Positions 16,349 to 24,192 of a DNA stretch of 64,000 nucleotides are shown here, in pieces. Every line of letters begins with the position of its first letter. Position 1 is the stretch's first letter. Under the pieces are notes generated by a model. The model saw only the letters and a list, made by a program, of their open reading frames with translations. It had not been told where the DNA came from and searched no databases. Location of the stretch: the NCBI GenBank assembly GCA_018374355.1, contig JAHAFI010000005.1:61684-125683 (forward strand). Reading direction: 5' to 3'. This stretch comes from Clostridiales bacterium (GTDB lineage: Bacteria > Bacillota > Clostridia > Lachnospirales > Lachnospiraceae). A program made the translations under genes and the position numbers.

Positions 16349-16750
16349 TCATTTCATAAAGCGGTCAATCGCTCTATTCAATTCCTCCAGCGCCTGCGCA
16401 TCTCCCTCACGAACTGCATCCACAATACAGTGCTCAATATGATCCTGAAGAATCACTTTCCCTGTATTGTTGATCGCCGACTTCACTGCGGAAAGCTGAA
16501 TCAGTACCTCTGTACAATCCCTTCCATCCTCCACCATCCTTCGGATGGATTCCAGATGGCCGATTGCCCGGGACAGCCGGTTCAGTACGGCCTTTGTGTT
16601 CTGATGAGTATGGGTATGTCCATGTCCTCCATGAGAATGGGTGTGTCCGTGCTGTATTTCATGCTCATGCTTCGCTTCCTCCACATGGGTATGTTCAATC
16701 ACTGTTCCATCCTCCAGCACATGGGTATGCGTTCCTATACGGTCTCCCAT
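16349..16750 (-). CDS. CsoR/FrmR-type metal-sensing repressor with His-rich N-terminal extension
   Basis: A 133-residue protein. Residues about 50-133 are the all-helical DUF156 repressor domain: NRLSRAIGHLESIRRMVEDG, then DCTEVLIQLSAVKSAI, then LQDHIEHCIVDAV. The Cys, His and Cys of the metal site (C-x..-H-x3-C) are all present, as in copper- or nickel-sensing members. Residues 1-50 are an added tail with about a dozen His in H-x-H and HTHTH patterns, which could sequester Ni, Zn or Cu. RBS AGGAGG precedes ATG 16750 by 3 bases. It is encoded 12 bases after the 75-residue gene and upstream of Mrp; no metal transporter is adjacent. Confidence 0.9.
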   Translation of the reverse strand: MGDRIGTHTHVLEDGTVIEHTHVEEAKHEHEIQHGHTHSHGGHGHTHTHQNTKAVLNRLSRAIGHLESIRRMVEDGRDCTEVLIQLSAVKSAINNTGKVILQDHIEHCIVDAVREGDAQALEELNRAIDRFMK

Positions 16751-16762
16751 AGATCCTCCTGT

Positions 16763-16990
16763 CTAAATCCCGGTAAAAGTATATCTCTGATGGATACCTG
16801 CCGTAAAAATGTCAAAGACAATACTTCCGTCCTTCTGTATATTTTTTTCATATGTGAATTCTTTTGCCTTAAATTTTTCCTGAATATAAGCCTCCGGATC
16901 TTCACACGCAATTTCTTCAAAAATCTGATCTCTCGAATGGTTCAGGGGACACTGATTGATAATCTCCCGAATCACTTCATATTCTTTCAT
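16763..16990 (-). CDS. Small conserved hypothetical protein, 75 residues
   Basis: I do not recognise a named family. It begins MKEYEVIREIINQCPLNH, has an acidic middle (IACEDPEAYIQEKF), and a C-terminal strand pair ending QRYTFTGI. It has one conserved-looking Cys-Pro near residue 14, and no membrane segment. AGGAGG lies 7 bases before ATG 16990. It is cotranscribed with the CsoR-type repressor (12-base gap), and the Cys-Pro and His could suggest a redox or metal context, but nothing further can be supported. Confidence 0.7.
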   Translation of the reverse strand: MKEYEVIREIINQCPLNHSRDQIFEEIACEDPEAYIQEKFKAKEFTYEKNIQKDGSIVFDIFTAGIHQRYTFTGI

Positions 16991-17092
16991 TTTTCATCCT
17001 CCTGTATGCACTGCTTATCTATTATACCAGTGTTAAACGGAAAGAACAACCTCCCTAGGGGGAAGATTTTTGTGTTTTTTGTCGAAAAAGGA

Positions 17093-17121
17093 TTGCCTAA
17101 CCGCACATTACGGGTTATGAT
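17093..17121 (+). promoter_or_regulatory. Promoter of xpt
   Basis: TTGCCT (17093-17098), 17 bases, TATGAT (17116-17121), 30 bases before the xpt start. The leader is too short to hold a purine riboswitch. Confidence 0.7.
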
Positions 17122-17151
17122 AAGACCAATTAACTTCAGGAGGATAATTAC

Positions 17152-17730
17152 ATGCAGCTTTTAGAAGAACGTATTTTAAAAGATGGTATTGTGAAACCGG
17201 GGAATGTTTTGAAAGTGGACAGTTTTCTGAACCATCAGATGGATATCCCCTTTATTAATGAACTTGGAAAAGAATTTAAACGGCGTTTTCAGGATGCCCC
17301 CATCACAAAGATCCTTACGATTGAGGCTTCCGGCATCGGGATTGCCTGTCTGGTTGCCCAGTATTTTGATGTTCCCGTTATTTTTGCAAAAAAAGCCCAG
17401 AGCCTGAATCTGGACGGTGAAATGTACACCTCCAAAGTAGAATCCTTTACTCACAAAAAAGTTTACGATGTGATTCTTTCTAAAAAATTCTTAGGACCGG
17501 AAGACCATGTTCTGCTGATCGATGATTTTCTTGCTAACGGATGCGCCCTGATGGGACTGATTGAAATCGTTAAAAAATCAGGCGCAGTTTTGGAAGGCGC
17601 CGGAATCGTTATCGAAAAAGGTTTTCAGGAAGGTGGAAAAATGATTCGCGATATGGGAGTCCGTCTGGAATCTCTGGCGATCATCGAATCCATGTCCGAT
17701 GATTCCCTTACTTTCCGTGAAGGAAATTAA
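17152..17730 (+). CDS. xpt: Xanthine phosphoribosyltransferase
   Basis: A 192-residue type I phosphoribosyltransferase that salvages xanthine to XMP with PRPP. It starts MQLLEERILKDGIVKPGNVL, typical of Xpt, with IEASGIGIACLVAQ and the PRPP-binding loop VLLIDDFLANGCAL; the length is the usual ~190. RBS AGGAGG lies 8 bases before ATG. The gene stands alone on the plus strand and its 3' end overlaps the convergent glycosylase gene by 23 bases. In many Firmicutes xpt is under a guanine riboswitch; I see none here, so control must lie elsewhere. Confidence 0.95.
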   Translation: MQLLEERILKDGIVKPGNVLKVDSFLNHQMDIPFINELGKEFKRRFQDAPITKILTIEASGIGIACLVAQYFDVPVIFAKKAQSLNLDGEMYTSKVESFTHKKVYDVILSKKFLGPEDHVLLIDDFLANGCALMGLIEIVKKSGAVLEGAGIVIEKGFQEGGKMIRDMGVRLESLAIIESMSDDSLTFREGN

Positions 17731-18205
17731 TCTTCTCCCTCCACTCCCCGGTCAGACGTTCCAGCGACCATGCTGCGTTTGCGGGGCTTGTGGAGGGAAG
17801 TTTTTCTGCCTTTTTTCCGGTTATTGGTCTGGTATATTTTTCATACATGCGAAAAGCCGTCCCCCCATTCACAAAAATTTTTTCAATCTTTGCCCCGCTC
17901 AGAATTTCCCTAAGGTCATTGGGCACTACATCTTTGATGCTGCTGTCACTGGAGCCTTCGATCCGGCAGGAGGCAATCACATCCCACACGGCAATTCCGT
18001 GTTCCAGAAGCATTTTCCGCTTTTCTTCCACAGTCTGAGGCACCGGACATTCCAGCACCGCCGCCAGAACCTTCCAGAAACGGTTTTGGGGATGATGGTA
18101 AAAAAATTTTCCTTCTCTGGATTTTACGGAGGGAAAACTCCCCAGAATCAAAATTTTGCTGTTTTCATCCCAAACCGGTGGGATTTCATGTACTGCATTT
18201 TCCAT
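17708..18205 (-). CDS. DNA-deoxyinosine (hypoxanthine) glycosylase, UDG superfamily
   Basis: A 165-residue base-excision repair enzyme of the uracil-DNA glycosylase fold. Motifs: ILGSFPSVKSREGKFFYHHP, then QNRFWKVL near the N-terminus, and the C-terminal loop LPSTSPANA. This set matches TIGR04274, whose members remove hypoxanthine from deaminated adenine. The start is the ATG at 18205, whose A is shared with the TGA of the upstream gene, so the two are translationally coupled. Its 3' end overlaps xpt, which codes on the other strand. Confidence 0.88.
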   Translation of the reverse strand: MENAVHEIPPVWDENSKILILGSFPSVKSREGKFFYHHPQNRFWKVLAAVLECPVPQTVEEKRKMLLEHGIAVWDVIASCRIEGSSDSSIKDVVPNDLREILSGAKIEKIFVNGGTAFRMYEKYTRPITGKKAEKLPSTSPANAAWSLERLTGEWREKINFLHGK

Positions 18206-18444
18206 CAATACTCCTCCTCATCAAATTCCACATCTGTATAATATCCTCTGTCTGTCTCCCGGATATCCTTTACAATTCCTTTTCTGGCTTTCAGTCTTTC
18301 ATATCCCTGATAATTTCTGCTCATGGCGATCATTGGCTGAATGGTATAGTAATAAGACGTAGGGAGCGGGCTTTCCGTCACCTCTACTTCCTGTCCCACT
18401 TCCAAAAGTCCCTGACGTTCCATTTTAAATTCCATACTTCTCAT
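18205..18444 (-). CDS. Small hypothetical protein, coupled to the deoxyinosine glycosylase
   Basis: A 79-residue protein, no family recognised. It is rich in charged residues, with FKMERQGLLEVGQEVEVTES, then PTSYYYTIQPMIAMSRNYQGY, then KGIVKDIRETDRGYYTDVEF; the pattern of short strands resembles a small OB-like or SH3-like barrel (inference). The start ATG 18444 is set by AGAGGGG seven bases upstream; the reading frame is open further upstream but without an RBS. The stop overlaps the start of the glycosylase gene by one base. The function is unknown, but coupling argues for a shared role. Confidence 0.75.
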   Translation of the reverse strand: MRSMEFKMERQGLLEVGQEVEVTESPLPTSYYYTIQPMIAMSRNYQGYERLKARKGIVKDIRETDRGYYTDVEFDEEEY

Positions 18445-18569
18445 AAGTTTACCCCTCTTTGCTTTTATTGTCTCAGGATTATTATGCAAATATAAGGCAG
18501 CTATACCTTTCTTTGCCGTTCCGACTATTTTCCGCTGTACGACCACAGGATTTTCGTCGATTTTTCTTC

Positions 18570-18598
18570 TTGCACAACCTGTTCCCTCATTATATAAT
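18570..18598 (+). promoter_or_regulatory. Promoter of the purF-like gene
   Basis: TTGCAC (18570-18575), 17-base spacer, TATAAT (18593-18598), 57 bases before the start codon. The leader holds no recognisable riboswitch or terminator. Confidence 0.8.
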
Positions 18599-18654
18599 AA
18601 AATACGTGATTATAACAGAATCTATTTAGATATCTCATAAAAAGGAGCTTACAT

Positions 18655-20061
18655 ATGGGTGGATTTTTTGGAGTTGCATCAAAAAGCAGTTGCGTATCCG
18701 ATCTTTTTTTCGGAACAGATTATCATTCACATCTTGGAACCCGCAGAGGCGGCATGGCAGTTTACGATAAAGCACACGGATTTGACCGCGCGATCCACAA
18801 TATTCAGAACTCACCTTTCCGCACAAAATTCGAACGGGATGTAGAGGAACTGGAGGGAACACTGGGAATCGGCTGTATCTCTGATTCCGAGCCGCAGCCA
18901 TTGATGGTTCAGTCTCACCTTGGCAGTTTTGCCATCACTACTGTTGGAAGAATCAACAACATGGACGAGCTGGTAAAGCATTCTTTCGCCAACGGCTGCA
19001 CACATTTTCTTGAAATGAGCGGCGGCAGCATCAATGCGACAGAGATGGTTGCCTCGCTGATCAATCAGAAAGCTTCTCTTGTTGAAGGAATCCGTTATGC
19101 ACAGGATATGATTGAAGGTTCCATGACTATGCTGGTCATGACTCCTGAGGGCATCTACGCTGCCCGGGACCGTCTGGGACGTACACCAGTCATCCTCGGC
19201 CAAAAAAGTGATGCCGTCTGTGCCTCTTTCGAAAGTTTCGCATACCTGAATCTCGGATATCAGGATTACCGGGACCTCGGCCCCGGAGAGATCGTTTTCT
19301 TCACCCCTGAAGGCGCTGAAACCGTTTCCCCTGCAAGGGACGAGATGAAAATCTGCTCTTTCCTTTGGGTTTATTACGGTTATCCAACCTCCACCTATGA
19401 AGGAATGAACGTGGAACAGATGCGGTACAAATGCGGCGAAATGCTTGCAGAACGTGATGATGCAACGCCGGATATCGTAGCCGGAATCCCGGATTCCGGT
19501 ATTGCCCATGCCATCGGCTATGCAAATAGATCCGGTATCCCGTATGCCCGTCCCTTTATCAAATACACACCAACATGGCCGCGTTCCTTCATGCCGGCCC
19601 ACCAGAGCCAGCGTGAGCATATTGCACATATGAAACTGATTCCGGTTCGCGAACTGATTCATGACAAGCGTCTGCTGCTCATTGACGATTCCATTGTCCG
19701 CGGCACACAGCTTAGCCAGACCACCGAATTCCTGTACGGAAGCGGAGCCAAAGAAGTACATATCCGTCCGGCCTGCCCGCCGCTGTTATACGGCTGTAAA
19801 TATCTGAATTTCTCCCGTTCCAAATCGGAGATGGATCTGATTACCCGCCGTACCATCCTGAAGCGCGAGGGAGCCATTACAGAAGCAATTCTGGAGGATT
19901 ATACAAACCCGGATTCCCATAACTATAAAGAAATGGAACAAGCCATCAGTGATGAACTGAAGTTTACTTCTCTGCGTTATCATCGTCTGGATGACTTGGT
20001 TGCCGCTATCGGTTTGGCTCCATGTAAACTCTGTACCTATTGCTTCAGCGGAAAAGAATAA
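18655..20061 (+). CDS. Amidophosphoribosyltransferase-like protein (PurF family) without the N-terminal nucleophile Cys
   Basis: A 468-residue PurF-family protein. The phosphoribosyltransferase half is intact: the PRPP loop LLLIDDSIVRGTQLSQT and GIPDSGIAHAIGYA. The C-terminal APCKLCTYC resembles the cluster-binding C-x2-C tail of Fe-S PurF. The N-terminal Ntn-hydrolase half is present (GTRRGGMAVY, DRLGRTPVI), but the chain begins MGGFFGVASKSSCV, so the catalytic Cys expected at position 2 is Gly. It may use ammonia, need a partner glutaminase, or have a regulatory role. RBS AAAGGAG precedes the ATG. It could still be this strain's only PurF; no other is in the window. Confidence 0.88.
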   Translation: MGGFFGVASKSSCVSDLFFGTDYHSHLGTRRGGMAVYDKAHGFDRAIHNIQNSPFRTKFERDVEELEGTLGIGCISDSEPQPLMVQSHLGSFAITTVGRINNMDELVKHSFANGCTHFLEMSGGSINATEMVASLINQKASLVEGIRYAQDMIEGSMTMLVMTPEGIYAARDRLGRTPVILGQKSDAVCASFESFAYLNLGYQDYRDLGPGEIVFFTPEGAETVSPARDEMKICSFLWVYYGYPTSTYEGMNVEQMRYKCGEMLAERDDATPDIVAGIPDSGIAHAIGYANRSGIPYARPFIKYTPTWPRSFMPAHQSQREHIAHMKLIPVRELIHDKRLLLIDDSIVRGTQLSQTTEFLYGSGAKEVHIRPACPPLLYGCKYLNFSRSKSEMDLITRRTILKREGAITEAILEDYTNPDSHNYKEMEQAISDELKFTSLRYHRLDDLVAAIGLAPCKLCTYCFSGKE

Positions 20062-20067
20062 AAAAAT

Positions 20068-20115
20068 GAAACAGCGCCGTCCTTAGGGATTGGCGCTGTT
20101 TCCTTGTTTTTATTC
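20068..20115 (+). terminator. Terminator of the purF-like gene
   Basis: GAAACAGCGCC (20068-20078) pairs with GGCGCTGTTTC (20092-20102), followed by a T-rich stretch. Six bases after the stop. It may also serve the convergent gene. Confidence 0.9.
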
Positions 20116-20122
20116 TTGATTT

Positions 20123-21172
20123 TTATTCATTGATCTTGCTTCCGCAGTTGATGCAGAACCTATCTCCCGGTTTCACCGGATTTCCGCATTTCGGACATAC
20201 CGGCATCTGAGGAGCCTTCGGCATCTCTGGCTGCATCTTCATCTCCGGCGCTTTCGGCATTTCCGGCTGCATCTTCATCTCCGGTGCTTTCGGCATTTCC
20301 GGCTGCACCTTCATCTCCGGCGCTTTCGGCATTTCCGGCTGCATCTTCATCTCCGGTGCTTTTGGCATTTCCGGCTGCACCTTCATCTCCGGCGCTTTCG
20401 GCATTTCCGGCTGCATCTTCATCTCCGGTGCTTTCGGCATTTCCGGCTGCATCTTCATCTCCGGTGCTTTCGGCATTTCCGGCTGCATCTTCATCTCCGG
20501 CTGTCTTGGCATCTCATTCGTATAACCATTCTGCGCTCCGGGAGCATTTACCGGATATCCGCATTTCTTGCAGTAATTTTTTCCCGGCGGTACTACTGCA
20601 CCACAATTTTTACAGGTTGGCATTGCACTCTGTGCCGTATTTTTGATTCCATTTCCCATATCCTGAACTGCAGATTTGAGCTGTGAACCGATCTGAGCAC
20701 CCATGCTCTGTGCATTTCCGCCGCTGCGAGGCGTTACAGGCGGAACATTTCCTCCAAAGCCGCCGGCAGCATATCCGCTTCCCGGATTTCTGTAGCCCGG
20801 TGTTCCGTTTGGATACATCTTCTGATGCTGTTCTTGGAATTTGTTCATTAAATCACAGGCATAGAAGTAAGAAAGGAACGGAATGTTCATAAATAATGTG
20901 AAAAATACAGGAGATTCCACATTTACATCATACTTCTTGCTGGCGGTATCCAGTCTGGAACCCAGATTGTACAGCCAATACATCCCGTAAATACCGCAGG
21001 TAATGATTGACAGCAGCCAAGCAACGATATAATTCGGGGTTTCCTTTCCATCCTCCGCACAAATTTCATTTACATCTTCGCCGTATTTGTACCAGAAATA
21101 AATGCTGTAAATACCGCAGGTGATCAGCCCTAATACAGAGCTTATCAGACCATCACGTTTTTTAGATTGCAT
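20123..21172 (-). CDS. DUF4234 membrane protein with two zinc ribbons and tandem Met/Pro repeats
   Basis: A 349-residue protein. Residues 5-75 are DUF4234, with two hydrophobic segments each followed by an aromatic motif: LGLITCGIYSIYFWYKYG and LLSIITCGIYGMYWLYNLG. Then comes a Gly/Pro-rich linker, a first zinc ribbon (CKNCGAVVPPGKNYCKKCG, residues about 186-204), eight 12-residue repeats EMKMQPEMPKAP, and a C-terminal zinc ribbon (CPKCGNPVKPGDRFCINCG). The repeats probably form an extended spacer between the two ribbons. The function is unknown; such proteins are common in Lachnospiraceae. RBS GGGAGG precedes ATG. No neighbour suggests a pathway. Confidence 0.85.
   Translation of the reverse strand: MQSKKRDGLISSVLGLITCGIYSIYFWYKYGEDVNEICAEDGKETPNYIVAWLLSIITCGIYGMYWLYNLGSRLDTASKKYDVNVESPVFFTLFMNIPFLSYFYACDLMNKFQEQHQKMYPNGTPGYRNPGSGYAAGGFGGNVPPVTPRSGGNAQSMGAQIGSQLKSAVQDMGNGIKNTAQSAMPTCKNCGAVVPPGKNYCKKCGYPVNAPGAQNGYTNEMPRQPEMKMQPEMPKAPEMKMQPEMPKAPEMKMQPEMPKAPEMKVQPEMPKAPEMKMQPEMPKAPEMKVQPEMPKAPEMKMQPEMPKAPEMKMQPEMPKAPQMPVCPKCGNPVKPGDRFCINCGSKINE
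20210..20497 (-). repeat. Eight tandem 36-bp coding repeats
   Basis: Eight in-frame 36-bp units inside the DUF4234 gene, each coding E-M-K-(M/V)-Q-P-E-M-P-K-A-P. Units 4 and 6 carry Val instead of Met; the rest are nearly identical at DNA level, with a few synonymous third-base changes. Such a tract is prone to copy-number change between strains. Confidence 0.92.
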
Positions 21173-21362
21173 TGCTTAATCCTCCCTCTTAGAATACTTT
21201 TAACTTGTCTTATTATAACATTCGTATTCTGTTTCCGCAACTTACATACACGAAATTTTCTTTTAAGACTTTTTTAAGGTTACTGTTTAAGATTCGTTCC
21301 TCTTGATACTCTTCGCTTTTCCCTGTATACTAACGGTATCATATGGAAGCTGAGGTGTATTT

Positions 21363-21767
21363 ATGAAGCAATTTCTTTCAAACCTGAAAATTCTGATTTT
21401 CATCTGTATTGCCTATTACCTGCTCACATGGTTTACAGGATGTCCGCTTCTCTATCTCACCGGGATTTCCTGTCCCGGATGCGGTATGACCCGGGCTTGG
21501 ATCTCTGTCCTGCATCTGGATTTTGCTCAGGCCTTTGCCTGTCATCCCCTGTTCCCCACAGCCCCGCTGTTTGCCCTTGTCTTTCTGTTTGAAGACCGGA
21601 TCGATTTTCGAAAATACCGCTGGGCCGTTGTCCTCACGGCCGTTTTATTTTTTCTCGTCTACTTTATCAGGCTGATCTGGATTCCCAACGATATTGTAGT
21701 CTTTGAGCCGGAAAACGGACAGATTTACCGTACGCTTCAAAATCTTCTGGGCCTCTTGGGTTTTTAG
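21363..21767 (+). CDS. DUF2752 family membrane protein
   Basis: A 134-residue protein with three predicted membrane segments (about residues 8-24, 55-73, 86-105). The family signature is ISCPGCGMTRAWISVLHLDF, with C-x-G-C followed by TRA; the His of FACHPLF comes next. The function of DUF2752 is unknown. It stands alone on the plus strand, and its stop overlaps azlD (convergent) by four bases. The start ATG 21363 is preceded by a weak GAGG-like RBS. Confidence 0.88.
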   Translation: MKQFLSNLKILIFICIAYYLLTWFTGCPLLYLTGISCPGCGMTRAWISVLHLDFAQAFACHPLFPTAPLFALVFLFEDRIDFRKYRWAVVLTAVLFFLVYFIRLIWIPNDIVVFEPENGQIYRTLQNLLGLLGF

Positions 21768-22075
21768 AAGCCTGCCATCTGTACGACAAATACCACTGCC
21801 GCCGCACCTACCGCCACGGTCAGAAGTCCTTTCTTAAAATAAGCAAGAACCACTGCTGCCAGACAGCCTGCCGCTGCGCTGGCCTTCGATCCGGTGCTGG
21901 AAAAAATCGCCGGAAAGGTCATCGCTGCCAGTACCGCATAAGGCACATAATACAGAAATGACTGGATACGCACATCTGTAATCTTTTTCCGGAAAATTGC
22001 CATGGGAAGCATTCGAATCAGATAGGTAATCACTGCCATAACTGCAATGCTCTTCAAAATATATCCCGTTGTCAT
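21764..22075 (-). CDS. azlD: Branched-chain amino acid transport protein AzlD
   Basis: A 103-residue integral membrane protein with about four hydrophobic segments, including YILKSIAVMAVITYLIRMLP, YYVPYAVLAAMTFPAIF and the C-terminal TVAVGAAAVVFVVQMAGF. It pairs with AzlC to form an exporter of branched-chain amino acids or analogues such as 4-azaleucine. The start is ATG 22075, in an ATGA overlap with the azlC stop, so the two are translationally coupled. RBS: GGAGAAAAGG. Confidence 0.9.
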   Translation of the reverse strand: MTTGYILKSIAVMAVITYLIRMLPMAIFRKKITDVRIQSFLYYVPYAVLAAMTFPAIFSSTGSKASAAAGCLAAVVLAYFKKGLLTVAVGAAAVVFVVQMAGF

Positions 22076-22788
22076 TCCTTTTCTCCCTTCTCCTCTGTCC
22101 CGATGGGAAACAGCCAAGCTGCCACCGTGCTTACCAAGATTGTGATCACAATAATCGACCATCCTCCCGTCAAATTTTTCAATCCCGGCAGGCAGGTAAA
22201 CGCCACGCTGGCTGCGATTGCCAGAAGCACAGTAAAGAGGACGCTCTTTTTCTCCCTCGCCGGAGGAATGATAATCGCAATAAACATGCCGTACAGTGCA
22301 ATTCCCAGAGCGCTGGACAGCGCTTCCGGCATCACGGAGGTTGCGATTCCTCCTGCCAGCGTACCTCCCGTCCATCCCAGCACCGGAGTCAGTATCAGCC
22401 CTGCCATATACGGCGCTGACAATTCTCCCGGCTGCTGCACGGAAACCGCAAATATTTCATCCGTTATGCCAAAGGATACCGCCAGCCGCTGTTTCATGCT
22501 CATCTGCCCCTCTACCTTCTGGGATACCGACAAGGACATCAGAAAATAACGGATATTGATGATCAGCGTGGTAATTCCCAGTTCCGCCATGCCGCCCCCG
22601 GCAATCATCAGATTTGCCCCGGCAAATTGGCCTGCACTGGTGAGGTTGGTCAGTGAAATCATCACCGCCGCCCACAGAGGCATCCCGGACAATACTGCTG
22701 TCATTCCAAATGCAACGGAAACCGAAAAATACCCCAGACAAATAGGAATCCCGTGACGAATTCCTCTCAAAAATTCATGTTTTCTCAT
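22072..22788 (-). CDS. azlC: Branched-chain amino acid exporter AzlC
   Basis: A 238-residue membrane protein of the AzlC family. It begins with GIRHGIPICLGYFSVSVAFG and has five or six further hydrophobic segments, with FGITDEIFAV midway. Together with AzlD it is expected to export leucine-type amino acids. It is first gene of a two-gene operon with its own promoter (22898-22870). The leader between promoter and gene holds a small TGTATC/GATACA hairpin. No lrp-like regulator is beside it. Confidence 0.92.
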   Translation of the reverse strand: MRKHEFLRGIRHGIPICLGYFSVSVAFGMTAVLSGMPLWAAVMISLTNLTSAGQFAGANLMIAGGGMAELGITTLIINIRYFLMSLSVSQKVEGQMSMKQRLAVSFGITDEIFAVSVQQPGELSAPYMAGLILTPVLGWTGGTLAGGIATSVMPEALSSALGIALYGMFIAIIIPPAREKKSVLFTVLLAIAASVAFTCLPGLKNLTGGWSIIVITILVSTVAAWLFPIGTEEKGEKE

Positions 22789-22869
22789 ATCTGCCCCTCT
22801 TCAACAATACGAGCCCTCCGCTTCCGGAAGGTTCATTTTTCAAATACTGTATCTTCGATACACTTCAGC

Positions 22870-22898
22870 ATTTTACCACACCATTTAAAGAAAGTCAA
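22870..22898 (-). promoter_or_regulatory. Promoter of azlCD
   Basis: Minus strand TTGACT (22898-22893), 17 bases, TAAAAT (22875-22870), about 80 bases before azlC. The -35 overlaps the T-run of the upstream terminator. Confidence 0.7.
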
Positions 22899-22942
22899 AA
22901 AAACCTGAGGACAGGAGGCTGATTTTGAACCCTGCCCTCAGG
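22894..22942 (-). terminator. Terminator of the IMP-synthesis operon
   Basis: Outer stem CCTGAGG (22904-22910) with CCTCAGG (22936-22942) plus an inner AGG/CCT. On the minus strand it is followed by TTTTTTTGAC. It lies 50 bases past the AICAR transformylase stop. Confidence 0.85.
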
Positions 22943-22991
22943 AAAGCTATCTCTTAATTCAATTATGGCGGGAAACTATGCCTGCCCGGTT

Positions 22992-24176
22992 TTAGTGGTG
23001 GAACAGACGGATTCCTGTGAATGCCATTACCATATTATATTTGTTACATGTCTCGATAACCAGATCGTCACGAACAGATCCACCCGGTTCAGCAATGTAT
23101 TTTACACCGCTCTTGTAAGCACGCTCAATGTTATCTGCAAACGGGAAGAATGCATCCGATCCAACAGTAACATCTGTCATCTGATCCAACCATGCCCGTT
23201 TTTCTTCTCTGGTAAATACCGCAGGTTTCTCGGTAAATGTTCTCTCCCAGTTTCCGTCAGCCAGAACGTCCATATATTCCTCACCAATATAAACATCAAT
23301 GGCATTATCACGTTCTGCACGGGAAATACCCTCTTTGAACGGCAGATTCATAACAACCGGGCTCTGACGCAGCCACCAGTTGTCCGCTTTCTGTCCTGCC
23401 AGACGGGTACAGTGTACACGGGACTGCTGTCCTGCACCTACACCGATTGCCTGTCCGTCTTTTACGAAGCATACGGAGTTGGACTGGGTATATTTCAGAG
23501 TAATCAGAGAAACTTTCAGGTCTCTCTTTGCTTCTTCTGTCAGTTCTTTGTTTTCTGTCACGATATTGGAAATCAGTTCATCGTCGATTGCCAGTTCCTG
23601 ACGTCCCTGCTCAAAGGTCACGCCGTAAACTTCTTTGTGTTCCAGCGGAGCCGGTACAAATTCCGGATCGATCTCAATTACGTTATAATTTCCTTTTTTC
23701 TTTGCCTGCAGGATTTCCAGAGCTTCCTCTGTATACCCGGGAGCGATGACACCGTCAGATACTTCTCTTTTAATAAGAAGTGCGGTAGCTTTGTCACAGG
23801 TATCGGACAGAGCGATAAAATCTCCGAAGGAAGACATACGGTCCGCACCCCTTGCTCTTGCATATGCCGCAGCGATTGGGGAGAAATTCTGCCAGTCCAT
23901 ATCGTCTACCCAGTAAATCTTTGCCAGAGTTTCTGTCAGCGGAAGACCCACTGCTGCTCCGGCCGGTGAAACGTGTTTGAAAGAAGTGGCTGCCGGGATT
24001 CCGGTTGCTTTTTTCAGGTCTCTTACCAACTGCCATCCGTTGAATGCATCCAGAAAGTTGATATATCCCGGTTTTCCGGACAGCACCTTGATCGGCAGTT
24101 CGGAACCATCTGCCATATAAATTTTGGAAGGTTTCTGATTGGGGTTACATCCGTATTTTAACAGTAATTCGTTCAT
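22992..24176 (-). CDS. AICAR transformylase (stand-alone domain, PurH C-terminal type)
   Basis: A 394-residue protein covering only the transformylase half of PurH. It adds a formyl group from 10-formyl-THF to AICAR to give FAICAR. Landmarks: LLKYGCNPNQKPSKIY, TSFKHVSPAGAAVGLPL (with the KHVSPAG catalytic Lys-His), MSSFGDFIALSD, TQSNSVCFVKDGQAIGVGAG with SRVHCTRLAG, SDAFFPFADNIE, and the C-terminal TGIRLFHH. No cyclohydrolase domain is fused; that activity is encoded by the gene just upstream (16-base gap). The start is ATG 24176, with AGGGAG upstream; a GTG lies one codon earlier. It is controlled by the ZTP riboswitch at 24969-25065. Confidence 0.94.
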   Translation of the reverse strand: MNELLLKYGCNPNQKPSKIYMADGSELPIKVLSGKPGYINFLDAFNGWQLVRDLKKATGIPAATSFKHVSPAGAAVGLPLTETLAKIYWVDDMDWQNFSPIAAAYARARGADRMSSFGDFIALSDTCDKATALLIKREVSDGVIAPGYTEEALEILQAKKKGNYNVIEIDPEFVPAPLEHKEVYGVTFEQGRQELAIDDELISNIVTENKELTEEAKRDLKVSLITLKYTQSNSVCFVKDGQAIGVGAGQQSRVHCTRLAGQKADNWWLRQSPVVMNLPFKEGISRAERDNAIDVYIGEEYMDVLADGNWERTFTEKPAVFTREEKRAWLDQMTDVTVGSDAFFPFADNIERAYKSGVKYIAEPGGSVRDDLVIETCNKYNMVMAFTGIRLFHH

Positions 24177-24192
24177 CACATTTCTCCCTTTC

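Noticed and set aside
17000..17151. Guanine riboswitch upstream of xpt
   Set aside because: The leader is only about 30 bases past the promoter and lacks the purine-aptamer sequence.
20210..20497. CRISPR-like array
   Set aside because: The repeats are contiguous, in frame, and have no unique spacers.
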